Below, piece by piece: positions 8,220 to 15,980 of a stretch of DNA of 64,000 nt. The translations under genes were made by a program, and so were the position numbers. The stretch is taken from the NCBI RefSeq assembly GCF_014697425.1, contig NZ_JACJRU010000040.1:1-64000 (forward strand). Reading direction: 5' to 3'. This DNA is from Nostoc sp. FACHB-110. GTDB taxonomy: Bacteria; Cyanobacteriota; Cyanobacteriia; Cyanobacteriales; Nostocaceae. Below the pieces are notes generated by a model. It had not been told where the DNA came from and did no database searches. It saw only the letters and a program-made list of their open reading frames with translations. Numbering within the stretch: the first letter of the stretch is position 1; every line of letters begins with the position of its first letter.

Positions 8220-8873
8220 TTAATCTCGCCATTTTATCTTGACAAAATGCCCTTCTCTACCCCACATATCACGACTTATCGTAATATTTTCTATTACCAG
8301 ATTAAAGGGAATAGCAGTTGTGAGATATCGCTGTGCCACTGAACCTAAATCAGGGGCGAGTTCTGCTGCTGTTGTTGCTGCTAAACCTAAACCAATCAAT
8401 TGTTCAATTGGCCGAAATGGGAGCAGTAAATTTACACCTACAACTAGTCCAGCAGTTAACAGGATTGCCACTGACGAATTTGTGCCGCAACGGGGATGTA
8501 CTGCTAAATCCCATTCACCATGTGTGAGTCTTTGGTGTGCTTGAGTAACTGCACGCCGCAAATTGCTGATATTGACTTCACCATAAAGATAAAAGCCTTG
8601 GTCTGTAGATAACCCACCCAGTAACTCGTTATCAATTTGAATTGTATTGGGTTTTCCTGGGGAAGTATGAAGGTTTTTTGTTTCGCTAAGAACCCAGACA
8701 GTGGCGTGTTCTAAAGCGTGAACTTGCCGCAGCATCAAAATTTCTTTTAAACCTGGAACAAATGATAGTTGTTTAAGTAAATCAGTATCTTGTTTCGGTT
8801 GAGGTGTAATCAAGTCGAAGCTAAAAAAATCAAAGGGAGACGAGCCACTTTGAATAGAACCAGAAGTTTCCAT
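8220..8873 (-). CDS. DUF6391-like cyanobacterial membrane protein
   Basis: The 217-residue protein carries a conserved-looking block (MLRQVHALEHATVWVLSE) and a hydrophobic stretch (SVAILLTAGLVVGVNLLLPF) that would span the membrane once or twice, followed by an Ala-rich segment (LGLAATTAAELAPDLG). It resembles cyanobacterial proteins assigned to DUF6391. The HALEHA histidines and glutamate could bind metal, but no activity is known. The family assignment is from memory of the motif and is moderate. Confidence 0.55.
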   Translation of the reverse strand: METSGSIQSGSSPFDFFSFDLITPQPKQDTDLLKQLSFVPGLKEILMLRQVHALEHATVWVLSETKNLHTSPGKPNTIQIDNELLGGLSTDQGFYLYGEVNISNLRRAVTQAHQRLTHGEWDLAVHPRCGTNSSVAILLTAGLVVGVNLLLPFRPIEQLIGLGLAATTAAELAPDLGSVAQRYLTTAIPFNLVIENITISRDMWGREGHFVKIKWRD

Positions 8874-9520
8874 AGTAACGCTGCTCCCCCAGCTGATGGA
8901 GCAATCTAGATTTCTTACAAATGTAACGCTTGTAGCCAGGGATTATTGCTAATTTTTATTGATGATGAGTCAGCAGCCTTTGGCATATTTAGGAATTAAT
9001 TACGCACAAAGATTGTCTGTGGAGGCTGAGTTAATGGGTTTTGGATACATACACCCCTAAACCCTTGCCCCCTTCTCCAAACCCTTGATTGTTCGTTTTC
9101 ATCCGTAAGTCCTGATATTGATGAATGCCTCAATCAAGATGAATGGGTGTAAAGGATATGGGCTGTAAGTCTGACATCCCATACCCTCATACCCTTACAC
9201 CCAATCTTGACAAGTCCTGTGAGTACTCTGTTGTGCTTTGATGCTAGGTTCAAGCTGAAATAGATGCGTGAGGAGTAACACAAGCTGTGAACCAAAATGT
9301 CGATTTATCGTTCGCTGTCCTAGACACGATTAATAGCATCTGCCAAACGCTATTGACCGTGCCACCTTGAGATTGGGGATTTTGGAATGAGTCTTGTGTA
9401 CAAGCCCCGTTCCGCACAATTTGAGATTTTGGGTTGCTGATTTTGGATTACTCCAAAATCGCAAATCTCAAATCCAAAATTGATTGACCGCATTTCGGAT
9501 TTAGTCGATCAGCAAGGAAT
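8874..9520. other. Gene-free stretch with dispersed repeats
   Basis: No credible gene is present. The segment holds a 26-bp motif at 9033-9058 that recurs inverted at 62246-62271, several tracts of the CATACCC/TACACCC type at 9140-9200, and an AT-rich inverted repeat at 9418-9483. These are typical intergenic repeats of filamentous cyanobacteria. Confidence 0.6.
9418..9483. repeat. AT-rich inverted repeat (GATTTTGGA family)
   Basis: GATTTTGGA-TTAC-TCCAAAATC is a perfect hairpin. It is flanked by TTTGAGATTTTGG on the left and AAATCTCAAATCCAAAATT on the right. A related copy occupies 23431-23536, with nearly the same right arm. It looks like a small non-autonomous repeat. Confidence 0.55.
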
Positions 9521-9784
9521 TCATTCGTACTGATTAGGCAGAGGGCAGCAATTGACATCATTTAAACAGACTTTACCCCACTGTAACGCCCAACGGACGA
9601 GAGCCACTCGGTTTTCCGTTTGAGTTTTCGTGAGAATGTTGCTGATGTGGTTATCAACTGTGCGCTTGCTAATTTCCAGTTTTGCTGCAATCTCTTGGTT
9701 AGTTAAGCCAGCGGCCACTAAGTCGATAATTTGCAGTTCTCTGTCTGACAGAGTAACAGGGGTCTGAGACTCGCCACTAGCCAT
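9521..9784 (-). CDS. PedR-like LuxR-type response regulator (DNA-binding only)
   Basis: The protein is essentially a lone LuxR-type helix-turn-helix (LSDRELQIIDLVAAGLTNQEIA, then KRTVDNHISNIL) with a short Cys-containing tail (CLNDVNCC). It matches the small cyanobacterial PedR type (Ssl0564 in Synechocystis), which senses photosynthetic electron transport through the thioredoxin pathway; the tail cysteines fit redox sensing. A longer in-frame start exists at 9967. The ATG at 9784 is preferred because GGGAGGA lies about 11 nt upstream and the PedR family is about 90 residues long. Confidence 0.75.
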   Translation of the reverse strand: MASGESQTPVTLSDRELQIIDLVAAGLTNQEIAAKLEISKRTVDNHISNILTKTQTENRVALVRWALQWGKVCLNDVNCCPLPNQYE

Positions 9785-10223
9785 GACTGGTTCTATCCTC
9801 CCTTGGTATATGTACTTAATCACTCTATTTAATTCTAGAAGATTCTTTTGTTGGTAGGGATTTGAAGTGTTAGCTGCAATACGATTGACAATAATTTTTT
9901 TCAAGTTCAGCTTGATGATAATCTTATGCTTCATTAAACTTAGGTGACTGTTAATACTAATTAACAATATTTTTTTCCTGATTTACCGCAATACTCAAAA
10001 CTGAAATCGGGTGCTTATACATCTGATAAGAGTAATAAAAATTGCTCTAGAATTCTTTACAGGACTGGCGACAGATGATGAAGATTGTTGTAGATTTTAT
10101 ACTGACCAAGGGAGAATTTAGAACTTTGAATTCAAAATTTAGGGGGAAAATATTTTAATTTATGTACTCTAAGTTCTGAATTCTTATCTACTTTCTGTAG
10201 TCAAATCGAAATTCTAAAATGAG
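9785..10223. other. Intergenic region between divergent pedR-like and fructokinase genes
   Basis: Both flanking genes are transcribed outward from this 439-bp AT-rich stretch, so it must hold two promoters. No clear operator, RNA or further gene was found. The in-frame extension of the regulator up to 9967 is considered non-coding. Confidence 0.4.
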
Positions 10224-11201
10224 ATGAGCAATCCCCGTGTTTTGTGTCTCGGTGAAATTCTGTTCGATTGTTTAGCCGATCAATTAGGGCTAAAGTTGGA
10301 AGAGGTAAAATCCTGGACTCCTTATCCAGGAGGTGCGCCAGCAAATGTGGCCTGTGCTTTGGTAAAACTGGGAACTTCTGCCGGATTTATTGGTGCGGTA
10401 GGGGAAGATGAACCAGGAAATGCACTGGTACAGTTATTAAAAGAAGTAGGCGTAGATACATCAGGTGTACAGCGTCATTCTAGTGCGCCAACGCGTCAGG
10501 TATATGTAGTGCGGGATTTGGCAGGCGATCGCACTTTCGCTGGCTTTGGTAAATATGACACATCTGAATTTGCAGACACGCGCTTACAAGCGGAAAAATT
10601 GCCTATTTCGTTGTTTGAAGATGCAGATTTTTTGGTTTTGGGGACTCTGGAATTAGCCTATCCTGAAAGCGAAAAGGCTGTTTATCGGGCTTTAGAATTA
10701 GCCGAGCAGTTTGACCTGAAGATTGTGCTAGATGTTAACTGGCGACCAGTTTTTTGGCAAGACGAAAATATCGCGCGGCAAAAAATTCAAAATATATTTA
10801 AGCGCGTTGATTTTCTCAAACTCTCCAAAGAAGAAGCGGAATGGCTATTTGATACCGCCGATGCAGGGGCCATTACTTACCGTCTAAATTCTGTGGAAGG
10901 AGTGCTAGTGACAGATGGGGACAAAGGTTGTGCCTATTGCTTAGGTGGTAGCGAAGGCATATTACCCGCTTTTCCTGTGAAGGTGGCTGACACAACTGGT
11001 GCGGGAGATAGCTTTTTGGCAGGGTTTATCCATCAGCTAAGTCAGCATAGTATTCAGAAATTAGAAGATGCAGACACAGCAAAACACATTATTACCTATG
11101 CCAGTGCTGTAGGAGCTTTGACTACTATTAAACCAGGTGCGATCGCTTCTCAACCCACGGCAGCAGAAGTTGAAGCTTTCCTGACTTCTGGGCAAGTTTA
11201 A
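10224..11201 (+). CDS. PfkB-family carbohydrate kinase (fructokinase)
   Basis: The 325-residue ribokinase-fold enzyme most likely phosphorylates fructose with ATP. The N-terminal PfkB signature includes PGGAPANVACALVKLG (residues 35-50), and the C-terminal signature is DTTGAGDSFLAGF (256-268) with catalytic D262 and the anion hole GAGD. Sequence character and length match bacterial fructokinases. Together with the neutral invertase at 57464 it would channel sucrose-derived fructose into metabolism, although the genes are not linked. A hairpin at 11221-11249 may end the transcript. Confidence 0.85.
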   Translation: MSNPRVLCLGEILFDCLADQLGLKLEEVKSWTPYPGGAPANVACALVKLGTSAGFIGAVGEDEPGNALVQLLKEVGVDTSGVQRHSSAPTRQVYVVRDLAGDRTFAGFGKYDTSEFADTRLQAEKLPISLFEDADFLVLGTLELAYPESEKAVYRALELAEQFDLKIVLDVNWRPVFWQDENIARQKIQNIFKRVDFLKLSKEEAEWLFDTADAGAITYRLNSVEGVLVTDGDKGCAYCLGGSEGILPAFPVKVADTTGAGDSFLAGFIHQLSQHSIQKLEDADTAKHIITYASAVGALTTIKPGAIASQPTAAEVEAFLTSGQV

Positions 11202-11220
11202 GCCGTAGCATAACTATTTG

Positions 11221-11249
11221 GGATATCAGCAATAATTGGCTGATATTCC
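11221..11249 (+). terminator. Hairpin after the fructokinase gene
   Basis: GGATATCAGC and GCTGATATTCC flank an 8-nt loop about 20 bp after the stop. No strong T run follows, so its efficiency is uncertain; it may serve both convergent genes. Confidence 0.45.
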
Positions 11250-11266
11250 TAACTAAAAATATTTAG

Positions 11267-11992
11267 CTAAATTTTTATTTTGGCCAAACCTAAATAAAGG
11301 ATACCTTCGGGAGAAATATCAAACCGACAAGGTAGCACTTCCACACCAAGGGCGATCGCTTGTCGCAGTAACTCACCATATACTGGATCTTGACAATCCC
11401 CAGGGGCAAACTCTGTACAATCACCCCGGTTGATAAAATACAGCATGACACTACGCGCTAAAGGTCGCAACGCCATTAATTCTCGCAGGTGTTTTTGTCC
11501 TCTGGTGGTTTCTGTGTCAGGAAATAATGCTAATGTTCCTTGCGCCCAGGTTGTGTTTTTGACTTCTAAATATATGGGGAGTTCTGTCTCACTACCTGTC
11601 AAAAAAAAATCAACACGGCTTTTTTTATCTAAGCCATAAACCACTTCACTTTTAATTTGGCTGTAGTTACCTAATTCTGGGAATAAATATTTTGCTAAAG
11701 CTAGCTTAACTATGCGATTCGGTAAAGCAGTATTTACACCTACCCAAGTGGGTTCGTTATCGTGGACTTGAATTAGTTCTAGTGTGTAAGCAAGTTTACG
11801 CTTCGGGTTATCACTTTGAGAAAGCTGTACCAAACTACCAGGACTGGAAACTCCAGTCATAGGGCCTGTATTGGGACAGTGGGCGGTGACTATTTCACCA
11901 TTAGCTAGCTGCACATCAGCAAAAAAACGCTTGTAGCGTTTGAGCAAAATGCCAGGGTAGAGAGTAGGGTAACGATAAAGCCAATCAAGCAT
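11267..11992 (-). CDS. sfsA: SfsA family DNA/RNA nuclease
   Basis: The 241-residue protein matches SfsA along its length: an N-terminal OB-like part (LLKRYKRFFADVQLANGEIVTAH and CPNTGPM) and a PD-(D/E)xK-like nuclease core (SRVDFFL and YLEVKNTTW, with Asp, Glu and Lys as the likely metal site). SfsA was named for a sugar fermentation phenotype in E. coli and is regarded as a nuclease or nucleic-acid-binding protein. It converges with the fructokinase gene. Confidence 0.9.
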   Translation of the reverse strand: MLDWLYRYPTLYPGILLKRYKRFFADVQLANGEIVTAHCPNTGPMTGVSSPGSLVQLSQSDNPKRKLAYTLELIQVHDNEPTWVGVNTALPNRIVKLALAKYLFPELGNYSQIKSEVVYGLDKKSRVDFFLTGSETELPIYLEVKNTTWAQGTLALFPDTETTRGQKHLRELMALRPLARSVMLYFINRGDCTEFAPGDCQDPVYGELLRQAIALGVEVLPCRFDISPEGILYLGLAKIKI

Positions 11993-12153
11993 TTTTTTGC
12001 AAAACCAACCACAGATGCACAGAGCATCATATCGTGGTTTGCGTTGGAATCAAAAATAGAGTGCTTGCTCAAGCATAAATTACATTTTTTTAAGAAAATA
12101 TACGTATTACTGCAAATGGGGAAGTATAAATTTACTAGCTCATAGGGGAATAT

Positions 12154-13290
12154 ATGACTAATAAGTTTGACTCACCGCTACATTGTTCATTGACTGTCGA
12201 TTTTCCAGACTCTACTGACCAAGAATATTTACGGGCAATGGAGAGTCTGTTGATAGTAGTGCAATATTTGTCACTAGCTCGTAATTTAGAGCGAATTATG
12301 GAAATTGTTAGGGTAGCGGCCCGACAAATCACTGGGTCAGATGGAGCTAGTTTTGTTTTACGAGACAATGGTTATTGCTATTATGCCGATGAAGATGCGA
12401 TCGCTCCTTTATGGAAGGGTCAAAGATTTCCGATGAGTATTTGCATCGGCGGCTGGTCTATGTTGCATCGTCAGCCTGCGATTATCGGTGATGTCTATAG
12501 TGATTTGAGAGTTCCCCATGTAGCTTATCAACCAACTTTTGTAAAAAGTATGGTGATGGTTCCGATTCGCACATTTGATCCGATTGGTGCAATTGGGATT
12601 TATTGGGCAAAGCTTCATCACCCCACAACTGAAGAAGTCAAGTTATTGCAGGCTTTGGCAGATACTACAGCAGTCGCAATGGAAAATGTGCAGGTATATG
12701 CAGAACTAGAACAACGAGTTAGCGATCGTACTGCGGCTTTATTAGCAACTAATACCTACTTACAGCAAGAAATCCGCGATCGTCAAGCGGCAGAAGCTGA
12801 AGTCCGTCGTCTTTCGATTACTGACGAGTTAACAGGACTGTACAATCGGCGGGGATTTTTTATTTTGGCACAACAGCAACTTAAACAAATTCAGCGATCT
12901 CAGGTTGCTGCTAGCCTAATGTTTATCGATTTAGATGGTCTCAAGCTCATCAACGATTCTTTAGGACATGAAATTGGTGATGCCGCAATTTTGGCAGCCG
13001 CAGAATTGCTGAAGCAAACATTCCGCACATCTGATATTTTAGCCAGACTCGGCGGTGATGAATTTGTTGTGCTGATGCAAGGAAAAAATTATCAGTTTGA
13101 GGTTACACAACAACGACTGCAAACTGCAATTGCCCAATTCAATCAAAATCAACACCAATCTTTTCAACTGTCAATGAGTGTTGGTCTGCAATCTTACAAT
13201 CCCAGTCAACCTATTTCTTTAGATCAATTAATCACCTTGGCAGATATGAAAATGTATGAATGTAAGCGATGCAAAAAATTAAGTAATTAG
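12154..13290 (+). CDS. GAF-GGDEF diguanylate cyclase
   Basis: The 378-residue protein has an N-terminal GAF domain (about 35-180), a coiled-coil linker (185-218) and a GGDEF domain (about 220-378) that makes cyclic di-GMP from GTP. The active-site motif GGDEF is intact at 300-304. The inhibitory I-site RTSD (291-294) sits exactly five residues upstream, so product feedback is expected. The GAF domain lacks the usual chromophore-binding Cys-His signature of phytochromes as far as I can see, so its ligand is unknown. AGGGG precedes the ATG. Confidence 0.88.
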   Translation: MTNKFDSPLHCSLTVDFPDSTDQEYLRAMESLLIVVQYLSLARNLERIMEIVRVAARQITGSDGASFVLRDNGYCYYADEDAIAPLWKGQRFPMSICIGGWSMLHRQPAIIGDVYSDLRVPHVAYQPTFVKSMVMVPIRTFDPIGAIGIYWAKLHHPTTEEVKLLQALADTTAVAMENVQVYAELEQRVSDRTAALLATNTYLQQEIRDRQAAEAEVRRLSITDELTGLYNRRGFFILAQQQLKQIQRSQVAASLMFIDLDGLKLINDSLGHEIGDAAILAAAELLKQTFRTSDILARLGGDEFVVLMQGKNYQFEVTQQRLQTAIAQFNQNQHQSFQLSMSVGLQSYNPSQPISLDQLITLADMKMYECKRCKKLSN

Positions 13291-13380
13291 GCAATCAAAC
13301 TTGTCAATCAGAAGGGTGTGGGGTGTGGGGAAGATGGGGTGGTGACGAAGGTGGTTGTTAGGGCTGTATTTTCCTTTACA

Positions 13381-13401
13381 CCCTGCCCCATTGGGGCAGG
13401 G
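13381..13401. terminator. GC-rich hairpin between convergent genes
   Basis: CCCTGCCCC-ATT-GGGGCAGGG is a perfect 9-bp stem. It lies 90 bp after the diguanylate cyclase and 20 bp after the stop of the minus-strand membrane protein, so it probably terminates transcription from one or both sides. Confidence 0.6.
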
Positions 13402-13420
13402 TCAAGCCTAGAAATTAAGT

Positions 13421-14356
13421 TTATTTTGGTAATTGAATTCTGGCTTGACGAGAACCATAAAGTTCGATAAACCGATTAAACAACAACATGGTTTCGTGTT
13501 GAGAAGCCAAATTTAAGTTAAATAAACGCTCAACATTCTTTTCGGCTAAGGCTTGCAAATAAGGTAAATCTTCAAAGAGTGTTAAACAAGTAGCACAATG
13601 CAAAATTATCTGTAATATCGGTTTGGGCCATTCTAAATCACTATAAATATCGATAAATAATTGATGTTCACACTCACTAATGGGAAAAGCGTGAAATATC
13701 ACCACAATTCTTTTGTCGTTATATGCAGGAATACTCAATTCAATGGTGTAGGGAGTGTGTAAAATTAAATCTACTTCGACAATTGGTTGCCGCCAAAATC
13801 TGAGGATGTTGATATTTGGTTGCAACATAGTGGTGAATTTAATAGCTCCACCTATATTAGTGGGCTGAAATTGACTAATATTCAAAACCTTTAAGTTGTT
13901 CAAACTAAATTTGTGAACAGACTCTAAGTGCTTTAAGTTTAATAAATGATAGATTTGACAATAATAAGGGAACGGCAAAATATAATCTTGGCTAATCATG
14001 TGCCGCTTTTTTAACCTCAACTTATTAGCTTGAGTCCGCGATAAATATTCTGCGTATTCATTTGGTTCGACATCGTTACTACTTAAACTTCCTTCTGGTT
14101 TTAAATAAATCCAACTAACAAAAAACACGCAAGTCATTAATATCTGCAATATCTCTACAGGAGATAAGTAGCTATCAGATAATACAGCAAAGCTTCTATC
14201 AGATATAGCAAACAACCATGATGGAATGCCAATTAACCAAACACTACTTTTAATTTGATCCATCAACAAGGCAAATTCTACTTTGATAGATGCCTGAGTA
14301 TGATTTGTGTCATTGTTATGATTGTGATTTTGTTGCTGCCAGCAATTAATAGTCAT
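13421..14356 (-). CDS. Unknown membrane-anchored protein
   Basis: The 311-residue product is not recognised. It has a polar Asn/His-rich N-terminus, two adjacent hydrophobic segments (SVWLIGIPSWLFAISD and ILQILMTCVFFVSWIYL) and a C-terminal domain of roughly 200 residues with a beta-rich middle (KFTTMLQPNINI, VDLILHTPYTIELSIPAY). A two-helix anchor with a cytoplasmic domain is the likely topology. The coding potential is supported by its length and by the terminator at its 3' end. Confidence 0.55.
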   Translation of the reverse strand: MTINCWQQQNHNHNNDTNHTQASIKVEFALLMDQIKSSVWLIGIPSWLFAISDRSFAVLSDSYLSPVEILQILMTCVFFVSWIYLKPEGSLSSNDVEPNEYAEYLSRTQANKLRLKKRHMISQDYILPFPYYCQIYHLLNLKHLESVHKFSLNNLKVLNISQFQPTNIGGAIKFTTMLQPNINILRFWRQPIVEVDLILHTPYTIELSIPAYNDKRIVVIFHAFPISECEHQLFIDIYSDLEWPKPILQIILHCATCLTLFEDLPYLQALAEKNVERLFNLNLASQHETMLLFNRFIELYGSRQARIQLPK

Positions 14357-14948
14357 AATATCTACACTAAAGTTGTAGTTTATTTGTTTGGTATACGTAG
14401 CTATAACAGTGGACGGATAATAAATAGCCGAGCAGAAATAATTTTGCTTGGGGATTGTGAGTATTTATAAATGTCCTGAATGCCTATAAACTTGCTATTA
14501 CCAATTTCATTCTAAGTAAGCAAACTACGAATGTACTCTATCAATGGCTGTAGACCGAAATTACATATATTTTATCTCTTCAATTACGAGAGATGCCCTG
14601 TAAATTACTCAAAGATAGAGAAAAAATATTTAAATTTTGCTAAAAATGTATCTAATAACTACATTAAATCTAACTATAAGTAGAAGGCAATATATATCAA
14701 GTTATCAGTATACTGTTATTGAAATAAAGTTTTGCTTACGTAGCGATCGCCCAACTAAAAAGCATACAATACTTACAAAGTTTACTGTTAGTTTGAAGCT
14801 GCAAGTATGATGTTATACTGTTTCCCTGAAAAAATGATTCAGATAAGCGAGTATTGAGAGCAGAAGAAGCCGATAGAGCCGAGAAAGTGATTGGTATTAG
14901 TCATTTTCTAAAACAGTATTACACTCTTAATTTTTAATCATTGCAAAT

Positions 14949-14984
14949 AAAACTCCGTGATTGCACTTCCAATCACGGAGTTTT
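14949..14984. terminator. Perfect 14-bp stem-loop
   Basis: AAAACTCCGTGATT (14949-14962) and AATCACGGAGTTTT (14971-14984) are exact complements with an 8-nt loop, and the 3' arm ends in T. It resembles an intrinsic terminator, and its right arm is also the first unit of the tandem repeat that follows. Confidence 0.5.
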
Positions 14985-15117
14985 ATGTTCTAGACTTGGA
15001 GTTTTATGTTTTTACCACAGAGTTTTGTGTTCGGAACTCGGAGCTTCATGTTTTTATCACGGAGTTTCGAGTTCTGAACTCGAAGTTTCGAGATAAAAGC
15101 ACGAAACTTTTAGTTTT
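14971..15117 (+). repeat. 21-bp degenerate tandem repeat, seven units
   Basis: Seven consecutive 21-bp units share a core like CACGGAGTTTTATGTT (for example ACTCGGAGCTTCATGTT and CACGGAGTTTCGAGTT). Because 21 is divisible by three, one plus-strand frame reads as heptapeptides of the type ITEFYVL, TTEFCVR, NSELHVF and ITEFRVL. Changes between units are mainly at scattered positions. It may be an expanded repeat or a small repeat-protein gene. Confidence 0.7.
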
Positions 15118-15246
15118 TAGCCGCAACGTTGCAGATTATAACTTAATCGTTCCTGTTATTTGCTTCTGAGTCGCTGTTCATATCTGCTTTTTTACCTTGA
15201 AATAGGAAATGTTTCATAAAAGTGACTAAAATTGTTTGTTGATAAA

Positions 15247-15450
15247 CACATATCTTGCACGCCTGCGACTGAAGTCGCGGCTACACAGACAAAACCCGCA
15301 CTTCGACAAGCTCAGTGACCACCTGCGCGGGTTCCAAACCCTTGATATTGCGTTAGTCCGCGTGGTGCGCCAAGCGCAGCGCAAGCGCGATAGGCGGACT
15401 TCGTTTGTATAGCCGCGAATTCTATTCGCTGGGGCTAGGTGCAAGATGTG
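15247..15450. repeat. MITE-like element, 204 bp
   Basis: The ends are near-perfect inverted repeats: CACATATCTTGCAC on the left and GTGCAAGATGTG on the right. The inside is GC-rich compared with its surroundings and has further complementary blocks, such as GCGACTGAAGTCGC and the CCGCG/CGCGG arms. No coding capacity is apparent. The layout fits a non-autonomous miniature element inserted next to the response regulator gene. Confidence 0.65.
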
Positions 15451-15466
15451 AATAAATAAATCAACT

Positions 15467-15844
15467 TCAAAATCCCAAGACTTGCATTGATTTCTCCAAT
15501 ACTTCTTTAGGTCGGAATGGTTTAGTGAGATATAAATCAGCCCCAACATCCATACCTTTTTGTTTATCAAACTCTTGTCCTTTAGCAGTCAACATAACAA
15601 TATAAACATCTGTCATTTGCAACTCATGTTTAACTATCTGACAAACTTCTAGACCACTCATTTTAGGCATCATCACATCGAGAAATACTAAATTTGGTTT
15701 CTCGGTTTGAATAGTTTCCAGAGCTTCTTGTCCATTTCTGGCAGTTATCAGTTCGACACCTTCATCTTCTAAGGCTTCTAAGGCTTGTTCCATCAAAGTT
15801 ACAATATTAGGTTCATCATCTACAATTAAAATTTTTTGGGTCAT
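15467..15844 (-). CDS. Single-domain response regulator (CheY-like)
   Basis: The 125-residue protein is a lone receiver domain. The acidic pair is DD in IVDDEP (residues 9-10), the phospho-acceptor is the Asp in VFLDVMMP, the switch Thr is in VMLTAKG and the conserved Lys is in LTKPF. With no output domain it probably relays phosphate or binds a partner protein. It lies directly downstream of a large hybrid kinase on the same strand, separated by a 32-bp palindrome, so that kinase is its likely partner. Confidence 0.9.
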   Translation of the reverse strand: MTQKILIVDDEPNIVTLMEQALEALEDEGVELITARNGQEALETIQTEKPNLVFLDVMMPKMSGLEVCQIVKHELQMTDVYIVMLTAKGQEFDKQKGMDVGADLYLTKPFRPKEVLEKSMQVLGF

Positions 15845-15927
15845 AATAATTTGATATTTTAGATTTTTGGCTAAAATTGCTTACTCATTTGATACTATAT
15901 TGATTTCCATCTAGACAGAGAAACCGA

Positions 15928-15959
15928 AGTGAAAAGTAAATAATTATTTACTTTTCACT
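15928..15959. promoter_or_regulatory. Perfect 32-bp palindrome between kinase and regulator genes
   Basis: The half AGTGAAAAGTAAATAA is followed immediately by its exact reverse complement with no loop bases. It occupies the gap between the hybrid kinase stop and the response regulator start. No T run follows on the minus strand, so a plain terminator is less likely than an RNA processing site, attenuator or protein-binding site. Confidence 0.55.
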
Positions 15960-15980
15960 GCTCATATTCAGTCAGCAAAA

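Larger units (their letters stand above)
14357..15466. other. Repeat-rich, gene-poor island
   Basis: About 1.1 kb without a convincing gene. It contains a long AT-rich leader, a 14-bp inverted repeat (14949-14984), seven 21-bp tandem units (14971-15117) and a GC-rich MITE-like element (15247-15450). A frame at 14957-15169 reads through the tandem repeat, but it is explained by the repeat itself. Confidence 0.6.

Noticed and set aside
9785..9967. N-terminal extension of the PedR-like regulator
   Set aside because: The inner ATG at 9784 has a strong GGGAGGA and gives the length typical of this small family; the extension is Ile/Lys/Asn-rich.
14957..15169. 70-residue frame with heptapeptide repeats as a real gene
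   Set aside because: It exists because a 21-bp tandem repeat keeps frame; start and tail lack gene-like features. Kept as a repeat and a finding, not as a CDS.
15247..15450. Possible tRNA, because of GGTTCCAAACCC and several stems
   Set aside because: No anticodon arm, acceptor stem or CCA-like arrangement; the segment is better explained as a repeat element.
15226..15570. 114-residue minus-strand frame through the MITE-like element
   Set aside because: It overlaps the 3' end of the response regulator in another frame and crosses a repeat; no protein-like sequence.
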